The notes under the pieces: model-generated | Database searches by the model: none | Told to the model about the DNA's origin: nothing | The model's input: only the letters and a program-made list of their open reading frames with translations | Shown: piece by piece, positions 46,771 through 57,380 of the stretch | Layout: each line of letters starts with the position of its first letter | Numbering within the stretch: the first letter of the stretch is position 1 | Program-made: the position numbers and the translations under genes | Assembly (NCBI GenBank): GCA_949286985.1 | Contig: CASEEM010000042.1 | Coordinates: forward strand, 1-64,000 | From: an uncultured Eubacteriales bacterium | GTDB taxonomy: Bacteria > Bacillota > Clostridia > Peptostreptococcales > Anaerovoracaceae | DNA: 64,000 nucleotides | Reading direction: 5' to 3'

Positions 46771-48095
46771 GTAATTCAACGCTGAAGACGTATTATATCA
46801 TCACTTACGGATGTCAAATGAATGAGCACGATTCCGAGAATCTCGCAGGAATGCTCGAAAACAATGGCTGGATTCCCGCTGAGAACGAGGAGGAAGCGCA
46901 GCTGATTATCATGAATACCTGCAGTGTTCGCGAGAATGCGGACAATCGCTTCTACGGCACGCTCGGACAGTTCAAGAAGAGAAAGACGGAGGATCCGGAT
47001 TTCATCCTCTGCGTGACGGGCTGCATGCCGCAGCAGGAGAAGGTACAGCGTGAGATTCGCGAGCATTTCGGTTGGGTAGACATTCTTTTCGGTACGCAGA
47101 CGCTCCGCGAATTTCCGCAGCTCCTTGAAGCGCGGCTTCGCACAGGGAAGAAGCAGATCTCCATTCTCGCCGATAACCCTGTTCTTCCGAAGGAGGAGGG
47201 GGCGAAGCGCATGCATAAGCACAAGGCCTTCGTCAATATCACTTACGGCTGCAACAATTTCTGCACCTATTGCATCGTCCCTTATACGAGAGGCCGGGAG
47301 AAGAGCCGCTCGCTCGAGAGCGTCGTGCAGGAGGTCCGCGAGCTCGCCTCCGAAGGCGTCGTCGAGATCTCGCTCCTCGGTCAGAATGTCAATTCCTTCC
47401 GCGACGGAGAAGGGAATACCTTCCCGGATCTCCTCCGCGCGCTGGACGGGATTCCGGGCATTGAGCGCATTCGCTTCATGACCTCGAATCCGAAGGACCT
47501 TTCGGAGGAGCTTATTGCCTGCTTTCGCGACCTCTCGCATCTCTGCCGCCATATCCATTTGCCGGTGCAGTCGGGAAGCTCGCGCATCTTGAAGCGCATG
47601 AATCGCCGCTACGATCGCGAGCGCTATCTCGATGTCGTAAGGAGACTCCGCGAGGCCTGTCCGGATATTGCCATCACGACGGACATCATCGTCGGTTTCC
47701 CGGGAGAGACGGAAGAGGACTTCCTCGAGACCGTCTCCCTCGTCCGCGAGGTTCGTTACGACGCAGCCTTTACGTTCATCTATTCGCCGAGAGAAGGGAC
47801 GCCGGCAGCCACATTCCCGGATCAGATTCCGGAGGATGTGAAGCACGATCGTCTGAATCGCCTGAACGAAGCGGTGAACGAGGGCGCTTATGCGCATAAC
47901 AAGGCCCTCGAAGGCCTGACGCTCCCGGTCCTCGTTGACGGCAAGAGCCGCAGGGACGATCGTTTTTATCAGGGACGCACGGACGGCTTCAAGCTCGTCA
48001 ACTTCAAAGCCGACCGCGATTATACCGGCGAGATTGTGCCGGTTCACTTGACGGAATGCAAAACCTTTAGCTTAAACGGAGAAGTCGAGGCTTGA
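46767..48095 (+). CDS. miaB: tRNA-2-methylthio-N6-dimethylallyladenosine synthase MiaB
   Basis: Radical-SAM methylthiotransferase acting at A37 of tRNAs. The auxiliary-cluster cysteines lie in YGCQMNEHDS, MNTCSVRENA and VTGCMPQQE; the radical-SAM triad is CNNFCTYC; a C-terminal TRAM domain ends the protein. Its start is the TTG that overlaps the previous stop (TTGA at 46767-46770), behind AAAAGGAG; no ATG fits. 442 residues. Confidence 0.95.
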   Translation: MSNSTLKTYYIITYGCQMNEHDSENLAGMLENNGWIPAENEEEAQLIIMNTCSVRENADNRFYGTLGQFKKRKTEDPDFILCVTGCMPQQEKVQREIREHFGWVDILFGTQTLREFPQLLEARLRTGKKQISILADNPVLPKEEGAKRMHKHKAFVNITYGCNNFCTYCIVPYTRGREKSRSLESVVQEVRELASEGVVEISLLGQNVNSFRDGEGNTFPDLLRALDGIPGIERIRFMTSNPKDLSEELIACFRDLSHLCRHIHLPVQSGSSRILKRMNRRYDRERYLDVVRRLREACPDIAITTDIIVGFPGETEEDFLETVSLVREVRYDAAFTFIYSPREGTPAATFPDQIPEDVKHDRLNRLNEAVNEGAYAHNKALEGLTLPVLVDGKSRRDDRFYQGRTDGFKLVNFKADRDYTGEIVPVHLTECKTFSLNGEVEA

Positions 48096-48098
48096 TCC

Positions 48099-49565
48099 AT
48101 GGAAGCTTTTCTGGCAGACATCCATTTCCTGCCGTTCATTTACGGCCTGAATACGCTTTTGGCTCTTTATCTGATCTTCGCGGACCGAAAAGATGCGACG
48201 ACAACAATGGCTTGGATCATGATTCTCTATCTGATCCCGGGCTTCGGTCTCCTTCTCTATTTGATCCTCTCGCAGAACCTGTCGCGCCGCAAGCTGTTTA
48301 AAGTCTCTCCGGACGAAGAGTCCAAGCAGGATTTCCTGATGGCTTATCAGGTCGAGTCCATGGACGAAGATGAATTCTTCTATCCGAACGAGATCACCCG
48401 CAAGTGGAGTTCCATGATTCGCTTGAATCAAATCTATGCGAAGTCCTTCTTGACGACGAACAACGATGTCGAGCTTTTGACTGACGGGCGGCAGCAGTTT
48501 CATCGCATGATGCAGGATATTCGTCACGCGAAGAAACGCATCCATGTCTGCTACTTTATCATCAAGAATGACGGCGTCGGCACGAAGTTCATCGATCTTC
48601 TCACGAAAAAGGCGGAGGAGGGCGTGGAGGTCCGCCTGCTTATGGATGCGCTGGGCAGTAAGCAGATTACGGCGGCCAAGCTGCGTCGCTTCAAGCAGGC
48701 CGGAGGGCAGTATGCCTTCTTCTTCAAGCCGTTCATTCGCCATCTCTATTTTCGTATCAATTATCGCAACCACCGTAAGATCGTGGTCATCGATGATGAA
48801 ATCGGATATACGGGAGGCTTTAATGTCGCCCGCGAATATCTCGGATACAAGAAGAAGTTTGGCTATTGGCGCGATTCGCATCTTCGCATCTGCGGCGATG
48901 CGGTCATTTCGCTGAATAAGCGCTTCATGCTTGATTGGAGGTATGCATCCTCCGATATGGCCGATTACGATCCCTTTGCGGAGGCCGCCGAGGCGACCGT
49001 AGACAATGAAGACGGCACGGTGCCGATCCAGATTGTCTCCTGCGGCCCGGAATCGCCGAAGCAGGAGGTCAAGCAGGCCTTCATGAAGATGATCACTTCG
49101 GCAGAGAAGCGGATCTATATCCAGACGCCGTACTTCGTTCCCGATCGGCCGGTCCTGGAGACGCTCATCATGGCAGCCCAATCCGGGATCGATGTTCGCG
49201 TCATGATTCCGTGCATGCCGGACCATCCCTTCGTTTACCGGACGACGCTTTATAATGCCGGGGAACTCATCCAGGCGGGCGTGAAGATCTATATCTACGA
49301 GCACGGATTCCTTCATGCCAAGACGCTCACCGTCGACGGCGAGGTCTCGACGGTCGGATCGACCAATTTCGACATTCGAAGTTTCCGTCTCAATTTTGAA
49401 ACGAATGCCTTTCTCTATGATCGCCGCTTTGCGGCAGCCATGGAGGAGCAATTCCATCGGGATATGCTTCTCTCCAGGGAGTATACGGCGGAGGACCGCG
49501 AGCATATCTCGGCAAAGGAATATATTCTGGAATCGATTTCACGTTTGCTCACCGAGATTCTTTAG
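48099..49565 (+). CDS. cls: Cardiolipin synthase
   Basis: Makes cardiolipin from two phosphatidylglycerols at the membrane. Two N-terminal membrane helices (~10-27 and ~37-57) are followed by two phospholipase-D domains, each with an HxKxxxxD motif: NHRKIVVID (H225) and HAKTLTVDG (H406). 488 residues, typical. It begins 3 bases after miaB. Other phosphatidylglycerol genes are not in the window. Confidence 0.93.
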   Translation: MEAFLADIHFLPFIYGLNTLLALYLIFADRKDATTTMAWIMILYLIPGFGLLLYLILSQNLSRRKLFKVSPDEESKQDFLMAYQVESMDEDEFFYPNEITRKWSSMIRLNQIYAKSFLTTNNDVELLTDGRQQFHRMMQDIRHAKKRIHVCYFIIKNDGVGTKFIDLLTKKAEEGVEVRLLMDALGSKQITAAKLRRFKQAGGQYAFFFKPFIRHLYFRINYRNHRKIVVIDDEIGYTGGFNVAREYLGYKKKFGYWRDSHLRICGDAVISLNKRFMLDWRYASSDMADYDPFAEAAEATVDNEDGTVPIQIVSCGPESPKQEVKQAFMKMITSAEKRIYIQTPYFVPDRPVLETLIMAAQSGIDVRVMIPCMPDHPFVYRTTLYNAGELIQAGVKIYIYEHGFLHAKTLTVDGEVSTVGSTNFDIRSFRLNFETNAFLYDRRFAAAMEEQFHRDMLLSREYTAEDREHISAKEYILESISRLLTEIL

Positions 49566-49587
49566 AGAATCTCAGAAAGGATAATGA

Positions 49588-50310
49588 ATGAGAAATATCT
49601 CCCGCCAGGCGCCGCTCCTATTGCTGCTCCTGCTCCTCGTATTCAATTTCTTGCAGGGTCGCTTCAGCGATCCGGCCGGTTATTTCTTCCAGCTGCTCCT
49701 GCAGCTTCCGGGCATCGTCGTCGGACTTTCGTTTCACGAATTTGCCCACGCGTGGGCATCGGTCCGTCTCGGTGACCCGACGCCGAGAATGCAGGGCCGA
49801 CTCACGATTTCGCCGCGCGCACATTTCGATCCTTTCGGCTTCCTCTGCCTCGTATTTTGCGGCTTCGGATGGGGCGTTCCGGTAGAGATCAACCCGAATT
49901 ATTATAAGAACCGACGGAGAGATGAGCTGATCGTAAGCTGCGCAGGCATCGTGATGAACATCCTCGTCGCCGTCCTCTTCGGATTCTTTGCGCATATCGT
50001 GCTCACCATCGATTCGACGGCCGTCTTCGGCGAGGCTTCGCTGACGGGTATTTTGCTCGAAATCCTGCTGTATACGGTCATCATCAACCTGACGCTGGCC
50101 GTCTTCAATCTCCTGCCGGTACCGCCTCTCGACGGCTTCGGCATCGTGACGGAACTCTTCGATCTGCGAAATAAGAGCTGGTATTGGACCTTTTATAATT
50201 ACGGCATGCCGATCCTGATTCTGCTGCTCCTCGTCGGCGTGGTGGATCGCATCCTCCAGCCGCTGGTCGTATTTCTCTACATACCGATTTATCAATATAT
50301 CATCATGTAG
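49588..50310 (+). CDS. Site-2 protease family (M50) membrane metalloprotease
   Basis: A 240-residue multi-pass membrane protein with the zinc motif HEFAH (residues 50-54) in LSFHEFAHAWASVRLGD and the second motif NLLPVPPLDGFGI. It has no PDZ domain and is shorter than RseP, so it belongs to the small M50B family related to YwhC/rhomboid-like site-2 proteases; substrate unknown. A strong terminator follows. It is distinct from the rseP gene at 8,390. Confidence 0.88.
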   Translation: MRNISRQAPLLLLLLLLVFNFLQGRFSDPAGYFFQLLLQLPGIVVGLSFHEFAHAWASVRLGDPTPRMQGRLTISPRAHFDPFGFLCLVFCGFGWGVPVEINPNYYKNRRRDELIVSCAGIVMNILVAVLFGFFAHIVLTIDSTAVFGEASLTGILLEILLYTVIINLTLAVFNLLPVPPLDGFGIVTELFDLRNKSWYWTFYNYGMPILILLLLVGVVDRILQPLVVFLYIPIYQYIIM

Positions 50311-50317
50311 CGTAAAA

Positions 50318-50367
50318 GCTGCCGCGAGGGGTTTCCGGTCCCGAATTGCTCGCGGCAGCGTTTTTTT
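50318..50367 (+). terminator. Intrinsic terminator after the M50 gene
   Basis: An 11-bp stem (50318-50328 with 50349-50359) with a 20-base loop, followed by seven T (50361-50367). It ends the plsX-to-M50 block before the clpB control region. Confidence 0.88.
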
Positions 50368-50401
50368 CGCCGATGGTTTCACAGAAACGTCACATAAAGT
50401 G

Positions 50402-50428
50402 TTAGCACTCTACACATACGAGTGCTAA
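50402..50428 (+). promoter_or_regulatory. CIRCE operator (HrcA binding site) for clpB
   Basis: TTAGCACTC, nine bases, GAGTGCTAA: a perfect match to the CIRCE consensus inverted repeat bound by the heat-shock repressor HrcA. It overlaps the predicted -10 at its right arm (TAATAT, 50426-50431). Confidence 0.95.
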
Positions 50429-50431
50429 TAT
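50402..50431 (+). promoter_or_regulatory. Probable clpB promoter overlapping CIRCE
   Basis: TAATAT (50426-50431) with an extended TGC before it. The best -35-like hexamer, TTAGCA (50402-50407), is 18 bases upstream and lies in the left CIRCE arm, so HrcA binding would occlude the promoter directly. Confidence 0.6.
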
Positions 50432-50479
50432 AACAATCGAGGAACAAGATCCTCGGAATTTTAGTGTAGGGGGAAGGCA

Positions 50480-52999
<2,520 letters not shown>

Positions 53000-53020
53000 G
53001 ATATAATTGAATCATAGAAA

Positions 53021-53051
53021 AAAGCCTCTCTGTTCAGAGAGGCTTTACTTT
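53021..53051 (+). terminator. Terminator-like hairpin after clpB
   Basis: A perfect 11-bp stem (53021-53031 with 53036-53046) around GTTC. Only an interrupted T tract (TTTACTTT) follows. It serves clpB as a terminator; it may also act as an attenuator for the promoter immediately upstream. Confidence 0.75.
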
Positions 53052-53092
53052 AAGCATACTTCATTCAAAGGCTTTCCGGGAAGGAGGGCATC

Positions 53093-53740
53093 ATGAAATA
53101 TGATTCTCCAAGCAGCAAACCGAAGGCAGTGATTCAATTCGTCCCGGATCCGAGCAGTCCGAAGGGCTGCGAGAGATTCCTGACGGAGGCACTTCTGGAA
53201 GCCGGATATGCGGTCGGCACGGCCGATTTCTTCCGGAGCGATGCCGCGCCGCGCGTCATTCGCCCGAATAGCAGGGAAGGGCAGGAACTGATCGGAGAAA
53301 TCTGTTCCTTCTATGACAGGATGGAGGAAGATGAGGCCGAGATCCGAGACCTCCCGCACTTCCTGGTCGGCATCGGCGGCGGCGTGATGTTCGCCGAATT
53401 TGCGCTCGACAAAGCCTGCCGCGTCGACGGGATCATCGAAATCGCTCCGCGCTCCTTCATCAAGGAATACTTGCTCACGCGAAGATTCCTTAAGCGGAAG
53501 CGAATGCTGGAGCGTTTCCCGAATGTTCCGATCTATATTCTCGGCGGGGATGAGGACCCTGAGAGCCGCCGCGGTGACGCGGTCATCGTGCGCGCTCAGG
53601 CGCTCAGTATCTCGGAGCATGACTCCGTGGCCTTCAAGATCTATCCCGGCGCCGGGCATGATATTTTGAATGATGACTGCCGAAAGTATCTCTTAAGGGA
53701 TATTTTGTTCTGGCTGGATGCGCATCTCGATGAGGAATAA
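53093..53740 (+). CDS. Alpha/beta-hydrolase-like protein with altered nucleophile
   Basis: A 215-residue protein that resembles serine aminopeptidase/lysophospholipase-type alpha/beta hydrolases. The acid residue region (ILGGDEDPE) and the histidine motif (GAGHDILND) are recognisable near the C terminus. Where a GxSxG nucleophile elbow is expected it reads GIGGG (G93-G97), so the serine is missing. It may be a non-catalytic relative, or an ordinary hydrolase with a nucleophile I fail to see. It starts behind GGAAGGAGGG. Confidence 0.5.
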   Translation: MKYDSPSSKPKAVIQFVPDPSSPKGCERFLTEALLEAGYAVGTADFFRSDAAPRVIRPNSREGQELIGEICSFYDRMEEDEAEIRDLPHFLVGIGGGVMFAEFALDKACRVDGIIEIAPRSFIKEYLLTRRFLKRKRMLERFPNVPIYILGGDEDPESRRGDAVIVRAQALSISEHDSVAFKIYPGAGHDILNDDCRKYLLRDILFWLDAHLDEE

Positions 53741-53789
53741 GACGGATCGGTTTTGGGTAAAGTTTATCGGTTGAGTTAAGGTAAAGCAA

Positions 53790-53838
53790 AGCACTTGCCA
53801 CGGTCGTGTTTCTGCGGCCGAGGGCAAGTGCTTTTTTT
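53790..53838 (+). terminator. Terminator between convergent genes
   Basis: A 10-bp outer stem (53790-53799 with 53823-53832), extended by a 6-bp inner stem (CGGTCG with CGGCCG), and followed by seven T on the plus strand. On the minus strand a T-rich but broken tract follows, so weak termination is also possible for the M20 gene. Confidence 0.88.
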
Positions 53839-53877
53839 ATGAACGAAGAAGATAAGAGCTGCTTCCTGGTGATATCA

Positions 53878-55053
53878 TTACTGATGATTTTCCAGCCACC
53901 TTGTTGCGCATTGGCAGAAAGCGGCGACACCGTAAGGCATGACCGTCTCATCGAAGGTCGCGTGCGGATCGTGAAGCTTGTAAGGATATCCCTCATCCGG
54001 TCCGCCGGCATAGAGCATGCCGAAGAAGGTCGGCACATATTCGCCGTAATAAGCGAAATCCTCCGAGAAGCTTTGCGGTTCCGCGAGGCGAACGTCATCC
54101 AGCACTTCGCGGCAGTAGGTGCCCATTTCGGCGGTGAGCTCCGGGTCGTTGACATTCGGCGGGGTGCTGATAAAGATATCGACCTCGGCTTCGGCGCCCC
54201 AGACGGCAGCCGTCTGTTTGGCAATTTCTTCCAGCCTCTTCAGGAGATAATTCCTGTTCGGACGGGAGTAGGTGCGGATGGTGCCCTGCATGACGGCTTT
54301 CTCCGGAATGATGTTCGATGCGGAGCCGGAATGGAGCGAACAGACGGAGAGCACCGAGGTTTCGTCGGAAGGCTGCTGAAGGGTAAAGAATTGCTGGAGT
54401 GCGACGACGATATTGGCCGCGACGCTGAGGGCGTTAACCCCGGCATGCGGCGTGCTTCCGTGCGCGGATTTCCCGGTGACCGTGATTTCAAAAGCATCGG
54501 CCGAGGAGCAGAATTTCTCTTCGCCGTAGAAAAATGTGCCGACATGATAATCGTGGTCGACCGGCCCGTAGTTGATATGCATGCCCATGGCCGCATCGAC
54601 CTGCGGATTGACGAGAATACCGGCATCGATCATGCTCTTGGCTCCGGAGAGGAGCTCTTCGCAAGGCTGGAAGCAGAACTTGACCGTACCCTGAAGCTCA
54701 TCCTCGTTTTCCTTTAACAGTCTTGCAGCGCCGAGCAGCATGGCAACATGCGCATCGTGACCGCAGGAATGACAGGCGCCGCTCGTGCAGGCGAAAGGCA
54801 GACCGCTCGCTTCCTCCTGAGGAAGCGCATCCATATCGGCGCGAAGCATGATCGTCTTGCCCGGTTTCCCCACGGTGGCCGTGATGCCGCCTCCGAGCTC
54901 GCTCGGCTCATAGCCGTACGACTTCAGCTTCTCCGTGACAAAGGCGCGCGTCTGATCCAGGTCAAAGCCGAGCTCGGCATGCTGATGCAGATAACGGCGA
55001 TTTTCTATGATCTCTTCATAAATCTCCTGTGAACGCGTTTTGTATGAGTTCAT
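53878..55053 (-). CDS. M20-family amidohydrolase (carboxypeptidase/aminoacylase-like)
   Basis: Zinc peptidase family M20D that removes acyl groups from amino acids or small peptides. Metal ligands lie in GACHSCGHDAH, FQPCEE and MGMHI; a dimerisation domain occupies the middle. 391 residues. An in-frame extension to 55,203 adds 50 unconserved residues; GGGAGGG before the ATG at 55053 sets the start. Substrate cannot be told: N-acetyl- or N-carbamoyl amino acids and indole-conjugates are all known for the family. It is next to, but separated by a terminator from, a GntR regulator on the same strand, which may control it. Confidence 0.9.
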   Translation of the reverse strand: MNSYKTRSQEIYEEIIENRRYLHQHAELGFDLDQTRAFVTEKLKSYGYEPSELGGGITATVGKPGKTIMLRADMDALPQEEASGLPFACTSGACHSCGHDAHVAMLLGAARLLKENEDELQGTVKFCFQPCEELLSGAKSMIDAGILVNPQVDAAMGMHINYGPVDHDYHVGTFFYGEEKFCSSADAFEITVTGKSAHGSTPHAGVNALSVAANIVVALQQFFTLQQPSDETSVLSVCSLHSGSASNIIPEKAVMQGTIRTYSRPNRNYLLKRLEEIAKQTAAVWGAEAEVDIFISTPPNVNDPELTAEMGTYCREVLDDVRLAEPQSFSEDFAYYGEYVPTFFGMLYAGGPDEGYPYKLHDPHATFDETVMPYGVAAFCQCATRWLENHQ

Positions 55054-55076
55054 CGTGTCCCTCCCTTTTTTGAACT

Positions 55077-55088
55077 GTGAATATTCAC
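55077..55088. promoter_or_regulatory. 12-bp palindrome near the M20 gene start
   Basis: A perfect 12-bp palindrome, GTGAATATTCAC. It lies just downstream of the predicted minus-strand promoter (-10 at 55103-55108), i.e. near the transcript start, where a repressor could bind. The sequence differs from the GTATAC operators near gntR. Confidence 0.4.
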
Positions 55089-55102
55089 AAAATATCGAAT
55101 AT

Positions 55103-55131
55103 ATTTTACCAAAATTTGTAAAATGTTCCAA
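55103..55131 (-). promoter_or_regulatory. Promoter of the M20 amidohydrolase (minus strand)
   Basis: Read on the minus strand: TTGGAA (55126-55131), a 17-base spacer, and TAAAAT (55103-55108) preceded by TGG, an extended -10. Confidence 0.65.
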
Positions 55132-55160
55132 ATCTTGTACACGAATTTTGTTTCGTGAAA

Positions 55161-55194
55161 AAAAGCTCCTCTCCGCCGAAGCGGAAAGGAGCTT
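55161..55194 (-). terminator. Terminator of the gntR gene (minus strand)
   Basis: Read on the minus strand, AAGCTCCT..GCGG arms pair (55181-55194 with 55163-55176, one mismatch) around a UUCG-type loop, followed by a T run. It separates gntR from the amidohydrolase gene, so each has its own transcript. Confidence 0.85.
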
Positions 55195-55225
55195 GTTCTT
55201 CATAACGGGTTGTTGCCGAACAGGA

Positions 55226-55897
55226 TCAGAAATACTTAGTCATGCGGCGAAGCTTCGACTGCGACATATGATAATCCATCGCGAGACGGCCGGCCGGGAC
55301 ATTCTTCGTCTCGAAGGCATCGAAGATGGCCTTGTGCTCTTCAAGGATGGTCTTGAGATAATCGTCCGTGAAGGTCTTCGGCGGCGCCGAATGCTTGAGA
55401 TACGTCTGATATGTCGACAGCGTCTTCACCAGCATGCGGCTCTTCGTTCCGTCATAGATGATATTATGAAACTGCGAATTGAAATAGAGGACCTTGTCGA
55501 CATCGCTCTTCAGCGTATAGAATTCCATGAATTCGATGATCTCGCGAAGCTTGTCGAGCTCTTCCTCCTCCATGCGCTGGATGGCCCATTCTACGGCTTG
55601 GACTTCAAAGCTGCGACGGAGATCGAAGAGGTCGGAAATATCGCGAAGGGTGAGTCCGATGACAAAGGCACCGCGGTTCGGGATATTTTCGACGAGACCG
55701 TCGGATTCCAGCTGACGGAAGGCCTCGCGTACCGGTGTTCGGCTGACATTATATTTGCGGCAGAGAACCTGTTCGGTGAGCTTCGTGTGAGGAGGAATCT
55801 CGCCGGACAGAATGTCCTTCTGCAGCTGAGTAAACATGGCGGTCGAAAGCGGAAGGCCGGATTCGTCCGGATGAGGGTTGTTAGGGGTGTTGGTCAT
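55226..55897 (-). CDS. GntR-family (FadR subfamily, FCD) transcriptional regulator
   Basis: A 223-residue regulator: N-terminal winged helix (~20-85, with LTEQVLCRKYNVSRTPVREA and GLVENIPNRGAFV) and a C-terminal helical FCD ligand-binding domain (~95-215, with LFDLRRSFEVQAVEWAI and FHNIIYDGTKSRML). Such proteins usually bind carboxylic acids and repress a neighbouring catabolic gene and themselves. The intergenic region just upstream carries four GTATAC-like half-palindromic sites, so autoregulation is likely; the M20 gene downstream is the obvious candidate target. Starts behind GGAGAAGG. Confidence 0.92.
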   Translation of the reverse strand: MTNTPNNPHPDESGLPLSTAMFTQLQKDILSGEIPPHTKLTEQVLCRKYNVSRTPVREAFRQLESDGLVENIPNRGAFVIGLTLRDISDLFDLRRSFEVQAVEWAIQRMEEEELDKLREIIEFMEFYTLKSDVDKVLYFNSQFHNIIYDGTKSRMLVKTLSTYQTYLKHSAPPKTFTDDYLKTILEEHKAIFDAFETKNVPAGRLAMDYHMSQSKLRRMTKYF

Positions 55898-55922
55898 GAT
55901 TCCTTCTCCTTTCGTTGATATC

Positions 55923-55990
55923 GTAAACTGGTATACGCAGGGTAAACTGATATACTATAATGGTTGCTGTATACAATACTGTATACAATA
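55923..55990. promoter_or_regulatory. Array of four GTATAC-like operators upstream of gntR
   Basis: GTATAC cores at 55931-55936, 55950-55955 (ATATAC), 55969-55974 and 55981-55986; centres are 19, 19 and 12 bases apart. The first two are inside a 14-base repeat, GTAAACTGrTATAC (55923-55936, 55942-55955); the last two are exact tandem copies of CTGTATACAATA (55967-55978, 55979-55990). This matches the type of palindrome bound by FadR-subfamily GntR proteins. Confidence 0.7.
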
Positions 55991-56147
55991 ATGTTATGCC
56001 TTTCAAGAATCCGTGTCAAGGAAAAGAGAGCTGATTTTGATGGCTCTGCATAAATGTTTGCGAATGATTCTCAGCGATTAAAAGATTTTAATCATATTTT
56101 TACTACTTTATGTCATAATAGACCTAGCGAAGAGAGGAGGAGAGAAG

Positions 56148-56795
56148 GTGTACAAGAAGAAGACACAAGATCAGGTCTCGTATATTTTGACCGAACTGCG
56201 AAAGACTTATCCCGATGCGGGGTGCGCGCTCGATTATGATTCGATTTTTCATCTTGTCATCGCGGTAGCACTTTCCGCACAGACTACCGATGTCAGCGTG
56301 AATAAGGTGACGCCTGCACTCTTCCGTGCTTATGAGACACCGGAGCAATTGGCTGCAGCACCTCCGGAAGAAATTGAAGGATATATTCGTACGCTGGGAC
56401 TGTATAAGAATAAGGCGAAGAACATCCGCGGCATGGCGGAGATGCTGGTTCATGATTACGGGAGCGAGGTTCCGCAATCCATGGAGGAGCTGCAGAAGCT
56501 GCCGGGCGTCGGACGGAAGACGGCCAATGTAGTGCTCTCCGAAGGCTTTCATGAACAGCGCATTGCTGTCGATACCCACGTCTTTCGCGTCTCGAACCGC
56601 ATCGGGCTCGCGCATGCGAACGATGTAGGGAAGACAGAAGAGCAGCTGATGGATATTCTGCCTTACGATCACTGGACCGATGCGCATCATCTCTTGATCT
56701 TCCACGGCCGGAGATGCTGCAAGGCGCGAAAGCCGTCCTGTGAGGAATGTCCGATTCGTCAGGAGTGCGAGGCCTTCCTGAAGGGGGAGGTATAA
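56148..56795 (+). CDS. nth: Endonuclease III
   Basis: DNA glycosylase/AP lyase for oxidised pyrimidines. The helix-hairpin-helix LPGVGRKTANVVL carries the catalytic lysine K124, and the aspartate is D142 in VDTHVF; the C-terminal [4Fe-4S] loop has the C-x6-C-x2-C-x5-C spacing in CKARKPSCEECPIRQEC. It starts at a GTG behind GGAGGAG. 215 residues. Upstream, about 250 bases hold only the gntR operator region and an AT-rich stretch with no clear plus-strand promoter. Confidence 0.96.
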   Translation: MYKKKTQDQVSYILTELRKTYPDAGCALDYDSIFHLVIAVALSAQTTDVSVNKVTPALFRAYETPEQLAAAPPEEIEGYIRTLGLYKNKAKNIRGMAEMLVHDYGSEVPQSMEELQKLPGVGRKTANVVLSEGFHEQRIAVDTHVFRVSNRIGLAHANDVGKTEEQLMDILPYDHWTDAHHLLIFHGRRCCKARKPSCEECPIRQECEAFLKGEV

Positions 56796-56805
56796 GCCTG
56801 TGCTA

Positions 56806-56834
56806 TTGAATTGAAGGGGGATTCTTGCTATTAT
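56806..56834 (+). promoter_or_regulatory. Promoter of trmL and perhaps the glycolytic genes
   Basis: TTGAAT (56806-56811), a 17-base spacer, and TATTAT (56829-56834) preceded by TGC, an extended -10. No other good promoter lies between trmL and pgk. Confidence 0.65.
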
Positions 56835-56868
56835 AGTTGAAGCAATCGATTGACAGGAGAGAAGAGAG

Positions 56869-57339
56869 ATGGCATTTCACATCGTGCTCGTTGAGCCCGA
56901 GATACCGCAGAATACAGGGAATATCGCGAGAACCTGTGCTGCGACGAATACCGTTCTTCATCTTGTTCATCCGCTCGGCTTTCGCATCGATGAGAAGGCT
57001 GTTCGCAGAGCCGGCCTCGATTATTGGCCCTTTGTCAAGCTCGTCGAGCATGAGAGTCTGTCCTCGTTCCTTTCGGAATACGGCGACAGGCGTATGTTTC
57101 TCATGACTACGCGAGGCGGGAGGAGTTATGCCGAAGCCGATTTTCGCGACGGCGACATGCTTCTTTTCGGACGCGAGACGGCCGGACTTCCGAAGGAATT
57201 CATCCGGGAGCGGCAGGACAGTGCGCTGCGCATTCCGATGAGCGAGAATACAAGACTTCGATCTCTCAATTTATCCAATGCAGTCAATATCGTATTGTTC
57301 GAAGCTCTCCGTCAAAACGGATTCCCCGAGCTTCGATAA
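56869..57339 (+). CDS. trmL: tRNA (cytidine/uridine-34-2'-O)-methyltransferase TrmL
   Basis: SPOUT-class methyltransferase of wobble position 34. The knot motifs are visible: VLVEPEIPQNTGNIARTCAA, LLFGRETAGLP and IPMSENTRLRSLNLSNAVNI. 156 residues. It starts 34 bases after the -10 of its own promoter and ends 41 bases before gap. Confidence 0.95.
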   Translation: MAFHIVLVEPEIPQNTGNIARTCAATNTVLHLVHPLGFRIDEKAVRRAGLDYWPFVKLVEHESLSSFLSEYGDRRMFLMTTRGGRSYAEADFRDGDMLLFGRETAGLPKEFIRERQDSALRIPMSENTRLRSLNLSNAVNIVLFEALRQNGFPELR

Positions 57340-57380
57340 AGAAACACTAATGTAATGGCTTGAATGTCAAGGAGGACAAC

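Noticed and set aside
55053..55203. A 50-codon N-terminal extension of the M20 amidohydrolase frame
   Set aside because: It runs through the predicted promoter and the gntR terminator; the ATG at 55053 has a strong ribosome binding site.
55991..56147. Promoter ahead of nth
   Set aside because: CATAAT with TGT before it occurs at 56114, but no -35 at a workable distance was found.
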